From Pseudodesulfovibrio tunisiensis (GTDB lineage: Bacteria; Desulfobacterota; Desulfovibrionia; Desulfovibrionales; Desulfovibrionaceae), in NCBI RefSeq assembly GCF_022809775.1, contig NZ_CP094380.1, forward strand, positions 3,509,501-3,573,500: a stretch of 64,000 bases of DNA. The letters run 5' to 3'. The notes under the pieces were generated by a model. That model ran no database searches. It was not told where the DNA came from and was given only the letters and a program-made list of their open reading frames with translations. Positions 27,301 to 35,541 of the stretch are shown piece after piece. A program made the translations under genes and the position numbers. Position 1 is the first letter of the stretch; every line of letters begins with the position of its first letter.

Positions 27301-27476
27301 ACGCGTTGCGGAGACGCGCCCGGAAACTGGGTGATGATCAGGGCGGCACGAATGGTGAAATCCGGGTCTTCGTCCCGCCGGATGTTCAGGAAGGTGACCA
27401 GCCCGCCGATGGCGATGAGCAGGAATATGGTCAGTGCGGTGCGGTTGTTCTTGATGCACCAGTTGGCGAGGTTCAT
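24375..27476 (-). CDS. RND-family efflux transporter permease (AcrB/MexF superfamily)
   Basis: A 1033-residue inner-membrane proton antiporter subunit with twelve predicted helices in two repeats and two large periplasmic loops. The N-terminus (NLANWCIKNNRTALTIF), RRDEDPDF segment and LGILVDNGVVVSE motif (helix 4, with the proton-relay Asp) are typical of the hydrophobe/amphiphile class, subgroup with short N-terminal MNLxxW. ATG 27476 is preferred to the TTG at 27482 because the latter touches the Shine-Dalgarno GGAGGG. It is coupled to the membrane-fusion gene upstream and the RluA-accessory-like gene downstream. No outer-membrane channel gene is in the window. Confidence 0.95.
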   Translation of the reverse strand: MNLANWCIKNNRTALTIFLLIAIGGLVTFLNIRRDEDPDFTIRAALIITQFPGASPQRVEELLTDKIEEKIREMDDVKIVSSESMTGLSIIKVELYESVKNVEPVWQKMRNKVADATPDLPPEAYPPMINDEFGDVFGICLALTGDGFTYRELKDEADVIRDQILKIRGVGKVERWGTQAERIFVEFSNSRMASAGISPFAMAQMIDHQNTIRPSGSALIGPERITIEPTGEFAGVRDVAGLSIRPEGGKSSIRLSDVTSITRGYADPPSTMIRFNGKPAVLLAISMVDNGNIMELGERVQARLDEIRPTLYHGLDLEVLTFQPKFVNKAVTDFIINLLESFGFVIIVILVFAGLRTGLIAGSLVPMAMLGCISLMPYFGVGLQRISIASLIISLGILVDNGVVVSESILVRLASGHDRLKAVTGAVSELWMPLLTASLTTIFAFLPIPLAENATGEFCFSLFVVVSLSLFCSWGLSMSMVPMMCFYLLKPKIRIQTFTGRIYRWYRNLLLFFLRRRILFLTLVFAACATAIWGFRFVPKMFFPPNERAQFTIDFWQPYGTDITATARRTARLEKFLLADPGVESVGSVVGHGGPRWYLSLNLEQKNSNLTTLIVNTHTIPDVRKVMDRTRAELKNKFPDAEFSLKQLMNGPPVGAPVQLRLSGPDLKTLYVLRDRIEDILSDIPGVERIWDDWGQWTKKMVVVVDQEKARQAGLSSYDVAMSLQTGMSGLKASDYRDGDTIIPIILRSDDSFRNRLDKLDSMNVYSYKDGKTVPLSQIARTELTWEPSDIRRRDQTRTMTVKADVLEGFYADRIVAQARPRIQALMQSEDWPHGYYMEYGGEFEKSDEAQEALGANMPLAMGLLVLVLIFQFNSFRRPVIILLTLPPMICGITAGMLATNAPFGFMALLGMISLLGIVVNNAIMLIDRIEIQRSRGIALTDAIVLAALERARPIIMTATTTIIGMVPLSLQGGEMWRPMANCIMSGLAFATVLTLVLCPVLYSLFFRQSYKGYAWRQEVVELGSDLHRKAEA

Positions 27477-27478
27477 GG

Positions 27479-28570
27479 TCAACCCTCCAGATCGTGCGGC
27501 AGGAGCCGCACCTTGAGCCCTTCACTCAGGGCGTGCACGCCCCGGATCACCAGCACGTCGCCGGACTCGAGTCCGTTCCTGATTTCAATGCCGTAGGGCG
27601 TCAGGGGGCCGGGATCGACAACGCGGGCATGAACCGTGGAATCGGATTCGTCAACGACCCATACCGAGCGGGTTCCGTCCGGATCGCTGCGCAGGGCCGC
27701 CGGAGGAATCACGATGCGCGTGTCCTTGCCCTGTCCAAGAAACGTGACGTGGCCAGTCATGCCGCTGCGAATCGCCTGATCCTTGTTGTCCAGATGGACT
27801 TTGACCGGATAGGACGAACCGCCCAGCGCGCCCATGCTGATTTCCGTGACCCGTCCGGTCATGCTCCGGTCCGGCAACGCGTCAAAGGACACGGTGACCT
27901 TGTCGCCCTCGGTGACCATGGCAATCAGGGTGTCCGGCACGGAAACGTACATTTTCATCTGTCTGCCTGCAGTCAGGGTGGCCACGGTCTGGCCTGCGGA
28001 CACGTTCTGATGCACGTTGACGGAAACCGATCCGATCCAGCCGTCGAATGGGGCCGGAAGCGTTGTGTAACTCAGGTGCTTGCGAGCAATGTCCAGCTTC
28101 TTTGCGGCTGCGCTCAACTGGGCTTCGAAGGATTTGAAATCCGCTTCGGCCTGATCCAGTTCGCTTTTGGAAATGACCTTGCGTTCGAAGAGTTGACGGA
28201 TGCGCTTCACGTCCGCCTTGGAGCGGATGAAATTGGCACGAACCTGTTCCAGGTTTGCCTGTGCCTGACGCAGCTCCAGCTCGTAATCCGTGGGGTCGAG
28301 CTGGGCCACGGTCTGGCCAGTCTTGAACTGGCGGCCGATCTGGTCGCCCGGGAAGCGGATGATTTTTCCGCTGACGCGGAAGGAGAGATGGGACTCCAGT
28401 GCATCCTCGGCTGTTCCGGCAAAGGTCCAGAGCTTGCCTGCGCCGGACGGGTCGAGACGAATGGCCTTGACCGGGCGGATGGGCTTGTATGGGCCAGCCT
28501 TGGTATCCTTGCAGCCTGCCGCCGGAAGCAACAGAGCCATTGCAAAAAGAAGCGTGATGAAATTCTTCAT
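27479..28570 (-). CDS. RND efflux periplasmic adaptor (membrane fusion) lipoprotein
   Basis: The 363-residue adaptor bridges the RND pump and an outer-membrane channel. Residues 1-19 form a lipoprotein signal with lipobox AAGC (Cys20). Barrel-sandwich halves (LSFRVSGKI near 60 and LPAPFDGWIGSV near 170) flank an alpha-hairpin coiled coil with RQLFERKVISKSELDQAEAD. ATG 28570 overlaps the tetR stop by ATGA and has GGAGGG upstream; an in-frame extension is rejected because the lipoprotein signal begins at MKNFITLL. Confidence 0.94.
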   Translation of the reverse strand: MKNFITLLFAMALLLPAAGCKDTKAGPYKPIRPVKAIRLDPSGAGKLWTFAGTAEDALESHLSFRVSGKIIRFPGDQIGRQFKTGQTVAQLDPTDYELELRQAQANLEQVRANFIRSKADVKRIRQLFERKVISKSELDQAEADFKSFEAQLSAAAKKLDIARKHLSYTTLPAPFDGWIGSVSVNVHQNVSAGQTVATLTAGRQMKMYVSVPDTLIAMVTEGDKVTVSFDALPDRSMTGRVTEISMGALGGSSYPVKVHLDNKDQAIRSGMTGHVTFLGQGKDTRIVIPPAALRSDPDGTRSVWVVDESDSTVHARVVDPGPLTPYGIEIRNGLESGDVLVIRGVHALSEGLKVRLLPHDLEG

Positions 28571-29259
28571 TGCCTGTTGCCCTCCGGCAGGCCCACGAAC
28601 AGCCTGATGCGGGTGCTCAGGACCTGGGCTATAAGGTCTATTTCCTCGGGGCCGTATTTTTCGCACCCCAACTGTTTTCTGATCACGGGATGAGCGTCCA
28701 CGAACTTGAGGCACATGCCGATGATGGCGTGTCCGACCACATAGCGTTCCCGCTGGGAAATGCCGGGCATGGCCGCAGCCAGAAGGCTGCCCAGAGTCCT
28801 GAACGAGGGATCGAAGAAGTGTTTTTCCAGTTTCGGAAAGAATTCCGATTGATTGGCCAGCTCGCGAAGGATGATGAGCACGGCCAGATTCGTGGCGGGT
28901 TCCGAGAGGATTCCATGCATGTAGTAGTCGACGAACCAGCCCAGAACATCGCTCAGGGCATGGGGATCACCGTTTGCTTCCGCGATTTTCTTTTGAATGA
29001 TCGCGTCCTTGGGGAAAAGTTCCTCTCGGCGTTCGATGATGTAGTCGAGGATGGCCTCGTACAGTCCAGCCTTGCCTCCGAAATGGTAGCTCACCGTGGC
29101 GAGGTTCACATCGGCTTCGCGTACCAGTTCGCGCATGCTTACGCCGTTGAAGCCCTGAAGCGCGAACAGTTTTGCTCCGGTCAGGAGCAGCTTTCGGCGG
29201 GTTTCCTCACCCTGCGCCTTGCGTCCCTTGCTCCTGATTCCTTCAGCTGTTTTGGTCAT
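28567..29259 (-). CDS. TetR/AcrR-family repressor with CecR-type C-terminal domain
   Basis: The 230-residue regulator has an N-terminal helix-turn-helix (residues about 20-66: RKLLLTGAKLFALQGFNG...VNLATVSYHFGGKAGLY) and a ligand-binding helical core. The YHFGGKAGLYEAI segment and the long C-terminal domain resemble the CerR/CecR subgroup. It is the first gene of tetR-adaptor-pump and overlaps the adaptor start, so it is probably autoregulating the pump operon. GGGGAG precedes the ATG, and a CAAACGTTTG palindrome lies 75 bases upstream. Confidence 0.93.
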   Translation of the reverse strand: MTKTAEGIRSKGRKAQGEETRRKLLLTGAKLFALQGFNGVSMRELVREADVNLATVSYHFGGKAGLYEAILDYIIERREELFPKDAIIQKKIAEANGDPHALSDVLGWFVDYYMHGILSEPATNLAVLIILRELANQSEFFPKLEKHFFDPSFRTLGSLLAAAMPGISQRERYVVGHAIIGMCLKFVDAHPVIRKQLGCEKYGPEEIDLIAQVLSTRIRLFVGLPEGNRQ

Positions 29260-29333
29260 GAGCTCCCCGTTTCGTCGAATCTGTTTTCTGTCGGTTTCCT
29301 GATTTTGAAAATACGCTTTCCTTGTGGATAAGT

Positions 29334-29343
29334 CAAACGTTTG
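29334..29343. promoter_or_regulatory. Candidate operator of the TetR regulator
   Basis: The CAAACGTTTG palindrome, within AGTCAAACGTTTGTTTTG, lies 75 bases upstream of the tetR ATG in the promoter zone. TetR regulators bind such 10-20 bp palindromes; binding here is inferred. Confidence 0.4.
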
Positions 29344-29473
29344 TTTTGGACGAAGAGGTCGTTTGCGAGATGGAGGCTTTGAAGAAATGTGTCCTGATTC
29401 TGGAGTGATATACTGACGGAAGTGTGGAACGAATGCGCGAGGAAGGAAAAAATAACAGTGTGCGCGAATGAAT

Positions 29474-29522
29474 CGCGAGAACGCGGTCCGACCTGTGTGG
29501 CAAGCCGGGCCGCGTTCTCGCG
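29474..29522 (-). terminator. 13-bp inverted repeat after the sigma-54 activator gene
   Basis: CGCGAGAACGCGG (29474-29486) is the complement of 29510-29522, starting 8 bases past the stop at 29530. No immediate T-run follows on the minus strand (a T-rich stretch comes about 25 bases later), so it may be a Rho-independent terminator of weak type or an RNA end protector. Confidence 0.5.
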
Positions 29523-29529
29523 GTCGGGA

Positions 29530-32073
29530 TCAGTTTTCCGGAACCGGACTGCGGAAGTCGTCCCGGACCGAATACCGGGTGGCAGGGCCCTTGCCGGATT
29601 TGGTGAGCATGCCCTTTTCCATGAGGTTCTGGATGTCGTAGATCGCGGTTCTGGAGGGCAGACCGCCGCCCACGGCTTCCTGATAGTCCTTGCGGCTGAA
29701 GCTCGGCTTGGCGATCAGCTCGGACCATGCCGATTTCTGCCGGGGGTTCATTTCCTCGTGAAACGACGGGAAATCCGGTGCCGGAGGCGGTGGTTCCACT
29801 GCCTTGGGTGCATCCGGGGCTTCGGTTTCCGGAGCCGGGGCCGTGGTGAGCATGGCTGCATCCGGATCCGGAATGACGTGCAGGTCTTCTTCCAGACGGA
29901 TTTCCTCGGCCTGAATGGTTTCGGTTTCGGCCATGACCGCGGCGCGCGTGATCACGTTGACCAGTTCGCGCACGTTGCCGGGCCAATGGTAGTTGGAGAG
30001 CTTGCTGAGTGCGCCCTTGCTCAGGCCGAGGCGGTTTCTGCCCGTGAGATGTTCGGCCTGCATCAGGTTATGCACCGCGATCAGGGGCACGTTTTCGATA
30101 TGATTGCGTAGCGAGGGGGTCTCGATGGAAACCACCTTGAGCCGATAGTACAGGTCTTCTCGGAAGGTTTCGCGTTCGATCATCTCGGACAGGTCCATGT
30201 TGGTGGCCGCAATGATGCGCACGTCCACGCTGATTTCCGCGTCACTGCCCAGAGGCTTGATCTTGCGCGTGGCCAGCACGCGAAGCAGGGATTGCTGCAC
30301 CTTGGGCGAGGCAGACTGGATTTCGTCCAGAAACAGGGTACCGCCGTTGGCTTCGGAGAACGCGCCGTTGCGGTCGGTGCGGGCTTCGGTGAACGCCCCC
30401 TTCTTGTGACCGAACAGGGCGTCCAGAAGCAGGTTTTCATCCAGCGCGCCGCAGTTGATGACCACGAAGGGGCTGCCCGCCCGCACGCTGTTGTTGTGGA
30501 TGGCCTCGGCCACGAGCTGCTTGCCCGTGCCGGTCTCGCCCGTGATGAGGACATCCACATCCACCTGGGATGCCTTGAGGATGTCCGACTTCAGTCGGGA
30601 AATGATGGGGCCCGTTCCGACGATTTCCGGCATGTCCCCGTCCTGCGCCTCTGCCAGCACCTGCCGTTCCCGGGCCAGTGAAGCGCGTTCCCGCAGGTTC
30701 ACGCTTTGGATGGTCCTGTCCTTTTGCCGGATTTCCTCAAGCTGGGATTTCACCTTGCGGATGATGCCGTTGATGCTGGACGTGAGCATGTCGATGTCCA
30801 ATCCGCTGTAGGGAAGCCGGATTTCCTCCAGCTTGTCCGGCGAGTCGAATTCGTTCATGCGTGCCGTGAGCTCCCGGATGGGCCGGAACAGAATCAGTCC
30901 GAGCCAGTAGATGAGCAGGGCGATGAGCGCGATGGTCAGCAGGGTGAAGAGCAGGGTCGCATCCATGTATTCGTATCCGGCCACGATGGGGAGCTGGCTG
31001 CGGTCCACATAGACCACGCCTGCATAGACTCGGGAAGGTGCGTCGCCTCCGGGGCTGTAGCACACCGGTGCATAGGAAAAGAAGTATTCCTTGACTGCCG
31101 AGTCCGTATTGGTCTTGTCCTGCACGCGGTTCAGGCCCTGCCCGCCCCGGCGGATGGCCTCGACCATTTCCCAGTAGTGACTGTATGCCGAAGTGGGGCG
31201 AAACGCGCTTTTGTGTCCGGGCTTGCCAAGTGCTCCTTCATAGCCGGTTCTGGCAAGGTAGGTGGTCAGCGGTGATTCGGGCTTGTCCGTGCGTTCCGAC
31301 TGGAACAGGATCCAGCCTTCGGCGTCCACCATGAAGTTGAAGCGGAGCTCGTCGCTTCGGGGAAACGCCCAGAGCGGGGACTGATCCGAGTTGTACAGGG
31401 ACAGGATGTTGCGCAGATGGCGGGCATCCAGAGAGAGCATGAGCAGCCCGGCCGGATGCGTGTCCGAGGCCGGGACCTGGGTGAAGAACCGGATCACGTG
31501 TTCCTTGAGACGCTGGTTCTCATTTCCCTTGGCCGGAAACGGGAATTCCACTTCCATGACAGGGGATATGTCCACCATGCCCGGCTTGAGGTTCTTGAGT
31601 CGGTCGAGGTCCAGCATGGGGTCCGGGGATACAGAGGGAAACTTCTCGCGGGAAGGAATCGCAACCGTGCCGGAATGTTGGGCCAGATATGTGGAATCGT
31701 TGCCTACCACGGGAAGAAAGGCGAATTCCATGTATGCCGGACCGCCGGAAGCGACCGTGCGTTTCAGAAGGGCGGCCATGGCATTCCGCGAAAGATCGCC
31801 TTGCGAGAAGAAGAGCAGGTCTCCTCTGGCTCTTTCCAGGGCCCGTTCGATCTCGTGGGTCATGGCGAGGTTGCGCATGCGCACGTTGCGGTCGATGGCT
31901 ATGTTGATGAACCGCTCGGCCACATGATAGTTCAGGTATGCCGCCGAAATAAGGATGAGGACGACCGCGGGGATCAGGGCGATCATGAGTTTGCCCTTGA
32001 GGCCTATCCGGCTGAACCTGACCGAGTGCAGAGAGAACCATTGGAACGGGGTTTTCCAGTTTTCGCCCGACAT
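29530..32073 (-). CDS. Membrane-anchored sigma-54 activator with periplasmic sensor domain and winged-helix C-terminus
   Basis: The 847-residue protein has a helix at about 28-50, a large periplasmic Cache-type sensor (about 50-380), a second helix (about 383-403), a HAMP-like linker and an AAA+ domain. Walker A GETGTGKQ is near 509, GGTLFLDEIQ is Walker B and FREDLYYRL the sensor II region. The sigma-54 loop is GAFTEA (559-564) instead of GAFTGA. The usual Fis helix-turn-helix is missing; a Pro-rich linker leads to a winged-helix-like end (TAIYDIQNLMEKGMLTKSG). So one protein senses outside and activates transcription inside. It is divergent from the kinase at 32311, whose promoter is sigma-54 type. 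ATG 32073 has AAGGCGG upstream. Confidence 0.88.
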   Translation of the reverse strand: MSGENWKTPFQWFSLHSVRFSRIGLKGKLMIALIPAVVLILISAAYLNYHVAERFINIAIDRNVRMRNLAMTHEIERALERARGDLLFFSQGDLSRNAMAALLKRTVASGGPAYMEFAFLPVVGNDSTYLAQHSGTVAIPSREKFPSVSPDPMLDLDRLKNLKPGMVDISPVMEVEFPFPAKGNENQRLKEHVIRFFTQVPASDTHPAGLLMLSLDARHLRNILSLYNSDQSPLWAFPRSDELRFNFMVDAEGWILFQSERTDKPESPLTTYLARTGYEGALGKPGHKSAFRPTSAYSHYWEMVEAIRRGGQGLNRVQDKTNTDSAVKEYFFSYAPVCYSPGGDAPSRVYAGVVYVDRSQLPIVAGYEYMDATLLFTLLTIALIALLIYWLGLILFRPIRELTARMNEFDSPDKLEEIRLPYSGLDIDMLTSSINGIIRKVKSQLEEIRQKDRTIQSVNLRERASLARERQVLAEAQDGDMPEIVGTGPIISRLKSDILKASQVDVDVLITGETGTGKQLVAEAIHNNSVRAGSPFVVINCGALDENLLLDALFGHKKGAFTEARTDRNGAFSEANGGTLFLDEIQSASPKVQQSLLRVLATRKIKPLGSDAEISVDVRIIAATNMDLSEMIERETFREDLYYRLKVVSIETPSLRNHIENVPLIAVHNLMQAEHLTGRNRLGLSKGALSKLSNYHWPGNVRELVNVITRAAVMAETETIQAEEIRLEEDLHVIPDPDAAMLTTAPAPETEAPDAPKAVEPPPPAPDFPSFHEEMNPRQKSAWSELIAKPSFSRKDYQEAVGGGLPSRTAIYDIQNLMEKGMLTKSGKGPATRYSVRDDFRSPVPEN

Positions 32074-32157
32074 GACGCCGCCTTTCTGTGAATGCATATT
32101 CAATAATCAAACACCTTTCGCACTAGGAGAAGTGCGGCCACCTTGTCAAGTCGATTC

Positions 32158-32173
32158 CGGCATGTTGATTGCT
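32158..32173 (+). promoter_or_regulatory. Sigma-54 (-24/-12) promoter before the sensor kinase
   Basis: GGCATG-TTGA-TTGC has the GG and GC elements exactly 12 bases apart, as in the consensus TGGCACG-N4-TTGC. Predicted start is near 32184. The sigma-54 activator gene starts 85 bases away on the other strand. Confidence 0.65.
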
Positions 32174-32310
32174 TTTTCTGTATAAAAACGCAAACCTCAT
32201 GAAGGGCTTGCATGTGGTTGCTGGTCAACTTATTGGAATCGATAGACGTTTTTTGGCAAAAGAGTTTGCGAAAATCGCGCATGCTATTGCGCAAAACCGT
32301 GGTTGGCACG

Positions 32311-33981
32311 ATGAAACACGAACAGTATAGAAAAGCGCGTCATCACATTCTCGCGGGCATGATCGTCGTGCCCCTGGTCCCGTTTCTGATCTCCCTTGCC
32401 GTGGGCTACTACTCGTATTCGGCAACGATCGAGGAAATGGCGTTTTCCTCGCTTCGGCAGCAGTCCCAGTATCATGCCCGGAAGATCGGGGATTTTCTGC
32501 ACGAGTGCCGGTCCGATCTGGATTTGGCTCTGGCATTGGCCCCCATGGAAACGCTTCGTTCCCAGCAGGGACTCATGGAACTGTTTCACGATCTGCAGTC
32601 CTCCACATCCGCGTTCATCGATATCGGGGTCATCGACGGTTCAGGGCGTCAGGTGGCGTATTTCGGCCCATACGAGCTGGAGGATCGCGAATATGCGGAC
32701 GCGCTCTGGTACGTGAACGCCCGGCGCACCATGTCCTACATCAGCGACGTGTATCTGGGATTCCGCAACGAGCCGCACGTGACTCTGGCTGTGGCCCGGG
32801 AACGCATGGGCGAGATATGGGTCATGCGCGCGACGCTCAACCCCCTTGCCCTGAGTTCGCTGGTGGACAGTGCGGCTCTGGGCGGCGAGGCATACATCGT
32901 GAACCGCAAGGGCGTGCCGCAGATCAGCAGGCTTTCGAACGGCGTGATTCTGGAGCCGGACGGGCTTGAGTATCCCGAGCCGGCCGCTTCGACGCATACG
33001 TTTCGCCTGAGCGACAGGGAAAACGACTACATCTACGCGGCCTCCCCGCTCAATGACGGTCGCTGGCGGCTCATGGTCCGTCAGGAGGAGCACGAGGCCT
33101 ATGCTCCGATCCAGCGGGCCTCGGTACTCATCGTGATCATCATGCTTATCGGCGGTGGAGCCATCGTGGGGCTGGCCGTGTACATCAGCGGCAGAATCGC
33201 TGCGAGCCTGCGGAGCAAGGACGAGGCCGTGTCCGGATTGGAAAACCAGCTTTTCCGGGCCGCGCGTCTGGCCGAGCTCGGGGAGATGTCCGCCGGATTC
33301 GCCCATGAAATCAACAATCCGCTTCAGGTCATGAAAAGTGATCTTGCGCTCATGGAGTTCGTGGCCGGGGATATTGCGGAAAAGACGAAGGGTCGGTGCG
33401 ACGGCGAAATAGCCGAGCTGCGGGAGATCGTGGAGCAGCTCATGCTTCAGATTCGGCGGTGCGCCGGAATCACCAGAAAGATTCTCAAGTTCGGCCGGTA
33501 CGGCGAACCCGTGCTGGAACGCATCGACCTGGTGGAATACCTGCCCGGCGTGGGCGGTCTGGTTGAAAAGAAGGCCGCAGTGCACGGCATTGCCATGCAT
33601 TGCGACGTGGCCCCGGACACGCCTGCGGTCAAGGCCGATCCGGGGCAGTTGCAGCAGGTCATGCTGAATCTGCTCAACAATGCGATTCACGCTCTTGTCG
33701 ATCAGCACGGCTCAAGAGGCGGAATCCTTGACATCAAGGCTGTTCGCGACGAGCAGGGCCGGGTCAGAATCACGGTAGCGGACAACGGAACCGGGATTCC
33801 CCGGGACAATCTGGAGCGAATCTTCAACCCCTTCTACACGACCAAGGCCCCGGGCAAGGGCACCGGGCTGGGCCTGTCCGTGTGCTATGGCATCATCACC
33901 TCGCTCGGAGGTGAAATTTCGGTGCAGAGCGAAACGGGCAAGGGAACCACCTTTGTCATTGTCCTGCCTGCCTCGGATTGA
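32311..33981 (+). CDS. Cache-domain sensor histidine kinase
   Basis: A 556-residue kinase with a helix near 15-37, a double-Cache periplasmic sensor (about 40-290) containing IDGSGRQVAYFGPYEL, a second helix (about 272-298), then HisKA with His332 (FAHEINNPL) and a HATPase domain with DNGTGIP and GTGLGLSV. Its sensor is closely similar in wording to that of the kinase at 47649, so the two are paralogues. No response regulator is adjacent. The start is uncertain: ATG 32311 places the helix well but has a weak Shine-Dalgarno; in-frame ATG 32281 is possible. Confidence 0.9.
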   Translation: MKHEQYRKARHHILAGMIVVPLVPFLISLAVGYYSYSATIEEMAFSSLRQQSQYHARKIGDFLHECRSDLDLALALAPMETLRSQQGLMELFHDLQSSTSAFIDIGVIDGSGRQVAYFGPYELEDREYADALWYVNARRTMSYISDVYLGFRNEPHVTLAVARERMGEIWVMRATLNPLALSSLVDSAALGGEAYIVNRKGVPQISRLSNGVILEPDGLEYPEPAASTHTFRLSDRENDYIYAASPLNDGRWRLMVRQEEHEAYAPIQRASVLIVIIMLIGGGAIVGLAVYISGRIAASLRSKDEAVSGLENQLFRAARLAELGEMSAGFAHEINNPLQVMKSDLALMEFVAGDIAEKTKGRCDGEIAELREIVEQLMLQIRRCAGITRKILKFGRYGEPVLERIDLVEYLPGVGGLVEKKAAVHGIAMHCDVAPDTPAVKADPGQLQQVMLNLLNNAIHALVDQHGSRGGILDIKAVRDEQGRVRITVADNGTGIPRDNLERIFNPFYTTKAPGKGTGLGLSVCYGIITSLGGEISVQSETGKGTTFVIVLPASD

Positions 33982-34012
33982 TCTGGCAATCTGTATTCCG
34001 ATCACAATGAAA

Positions 34013-34044
34013 CGGCCGGGAATTCTGCAATTCCCGGCCGTTTT
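34013..34044. terminator. Bidirectional terminator between kinase and PiT genes
   Basis: CGGCCGGGAATT (34013-34024), loop CTGC, and the exact complement (34029-34040) with TTTT after it and AA before it. Confidence 0.85.
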
Positions 34045-34065
34045 GCTGTTCATGGGGTTTGCTGG

Positions 34066-35532
34066 TCAGGGCGCGGCAAAGAAGTCCTGAAGGTATTCCA
34101 CCTTGTCCTGAAGTTCGCGCTGATTTTCCTTGTCGCCGGTAATGGGTCGCCAATGCGAGGAAGCCCGGGCCAGAGCGCCAGCCAATTGCCAGTTGTGGCG
34201 GTAGTGCGATCCAACCAGTGTGTCCAGCGCCGAGCGTTGTTCCCCGGTGATCCACTTCAGCGGCAGATCGTTCAACCTGTCCTGCGTGATTTCGATGGAG
34301 TGCAGCTTTGCCGACGCTATGGCCAGTTCCAGCTTTTGGTCCTTCAGGAAGCTGTGTTCCTGCATTGCGGACTTGAACTCAACGGCATTGGGAAAGAGCT
34401 TGTCGCGGAGCGGTTCAAGCTGCGATGTGTCCACGTCGGAACGGGCCAGCCGCGTCATGGCGTCTGCGGTCAGGCTGTAGCGGACCGGCTTGAACGTGGT
34501 CTGCTGAAAGACGTTTTGCAGGAAGAACAGGGAAACAAAGCAGATGAGCGCGGAAATGACCGGGGTCACGGCCCAACTGCTGCATATGGCTCCCACGGTG
34601 CGCCAGCGGATGGTGCGGCCGCCCTTGAGCAGGCCTATGCCGATGACCGCGCCCACGATGGCCTGTGAACTGGATACCGGTACCAGAGGGATCGGCGGCA
34701 GGCCCCAGGACTTGAGCACCGTGTTCAGGCCCTGCGAGGAGAAGATGGTCAGAACCAGTGAATGGGAGACCACCACGATGAACGCGGCAACCGGGGAAAG
34801 GCGCATGATTCCGCCGCCGCCAACGGTCATGATCACCTTCTTGGAATAGGTGAATACGCCCAGAGCGATGGACAGCCCGCCGAGCAGGAAAAGCTGCTGT
34901 GCCGCATTCAGGGTGAACAGTCCGAAGACGGATATGTCCTGAAAGTTGGAGATGGGCACGAAAACGCCCATGACCGTGGATATGTTGTTTGCGCCAAGTG
35001 CGTAGGACCCGAAGATGCCTGCCAGAAGCAGCCCCATTCTGGTCAGGGCGTCCTGCATCAGCATGTGCGGTTTGCACAGGGAAAGGCAACTGCGGCAGAT
35101 GAGATACAGTGTCATGGAGAACATGGCGGCAAGTACCGGACAGAAGACCCAGGTCGACAGGATTTGCGTGAGCGCACCATAGTCGATGAGGGACTGGGAA
35201 AACAGGTTCCAGCCGATGATGGACCCGACAATGGTCTGGGACGTGGAAACCGGATAGCTGGCCTTGGTCATGAGAAACATGGTTATGGCCGAGGAAAGGG
35301 CCACCATGAATGCCCCGGCAAGGGCGTTGACCGAGCCGAGCTTGCCCAGGGTCTGCGTTGCTCCGGCACCGCTGATCACCGCACCGAGAATCACGAAGAC
35401 ACTGCACCAGATGGCGGCGGTGCGGAATCGGATCATGCGTGTTCCCACGGCCGTGCCGAACACGTTGGACATGTTGTTCGCGCCCAGCGACCAGCCGAGG
35501 AACAGCCCGCTGGAAAAGAATACGGGTGTCAT
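34066..35532 (-). CDS. PiT-family inorganic phosphate transporter
   Basis: A 488-residue low-affinity phosphate/cation permease. Each half carries the family motif: GWSLGANNMSNVFGTAVG near residue 12 and GSYALGANNISTVMG near 215; about ten hydrophobic helices surround them. The SSQAIVGAVIG and TSQTIVGSIIG stretches are the paired internal repeats. A C-terminal cytoplasmic tail of about 130 residues is longer than usual and has no recognised domain. The ATG overlaps the Shine-Dalgarno region formed at the end of the DUF47 gene (TAGGAGGC), a common pit-DUF47 pair in reverse order. Whether it is Na+- or H+-driven is not visible. Confidence 0.93.
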   Translation of the reverse strand: MTPVFFSSGLFLGWSLGANNMSNVFGTAVGTRMIRFRTAAIWCSVFVILGAVISGAGATQTLGKLGSVNALAGAFMVALSSAITMFLMTKASYPVSTSQTIVGSIIGWNLFSQSLIDYGALTQILSTWVFCPVLAAMFSMTLYLICRSCLSLCKPHMLMQDALTRMGLLLAGIFGSYALGANNISTVMGVFVPISNFQDISVFGLFTLNAAQQLFLLGGLSIALGVFTYSKKVIMTVGGGGIMRLSPVAAFIVVVSHSLVLTIFSSQGLNTVLKSWGLPPIPLVPVSSSQAIVGAVIGIGLLKGGRTIRWRTVGAICSSWAVTPVISALICFVSLFFLQNVFQQTTFKPVRYSLTADAMTRLARSDVDTSQLEPLRDKLFPNAVEFKSAMQEHSFLKDQKLELAIASAKLHSIEITQDRLNDLPLKWITGEQRSALDTLVGSHYRHNWQLAGALARASSHWRPITGDKENQRELQDKVEYLQDFFAAP

Positions 35533-35541
35533 GAATGCCTC

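Noticed and set aside
24975..27596. 873-codon open frame antisense to the RND pump
   Set aside because: His/Gly/Arg-rich shadow of the RND coding frame with no motif; the pump is unambiguous.
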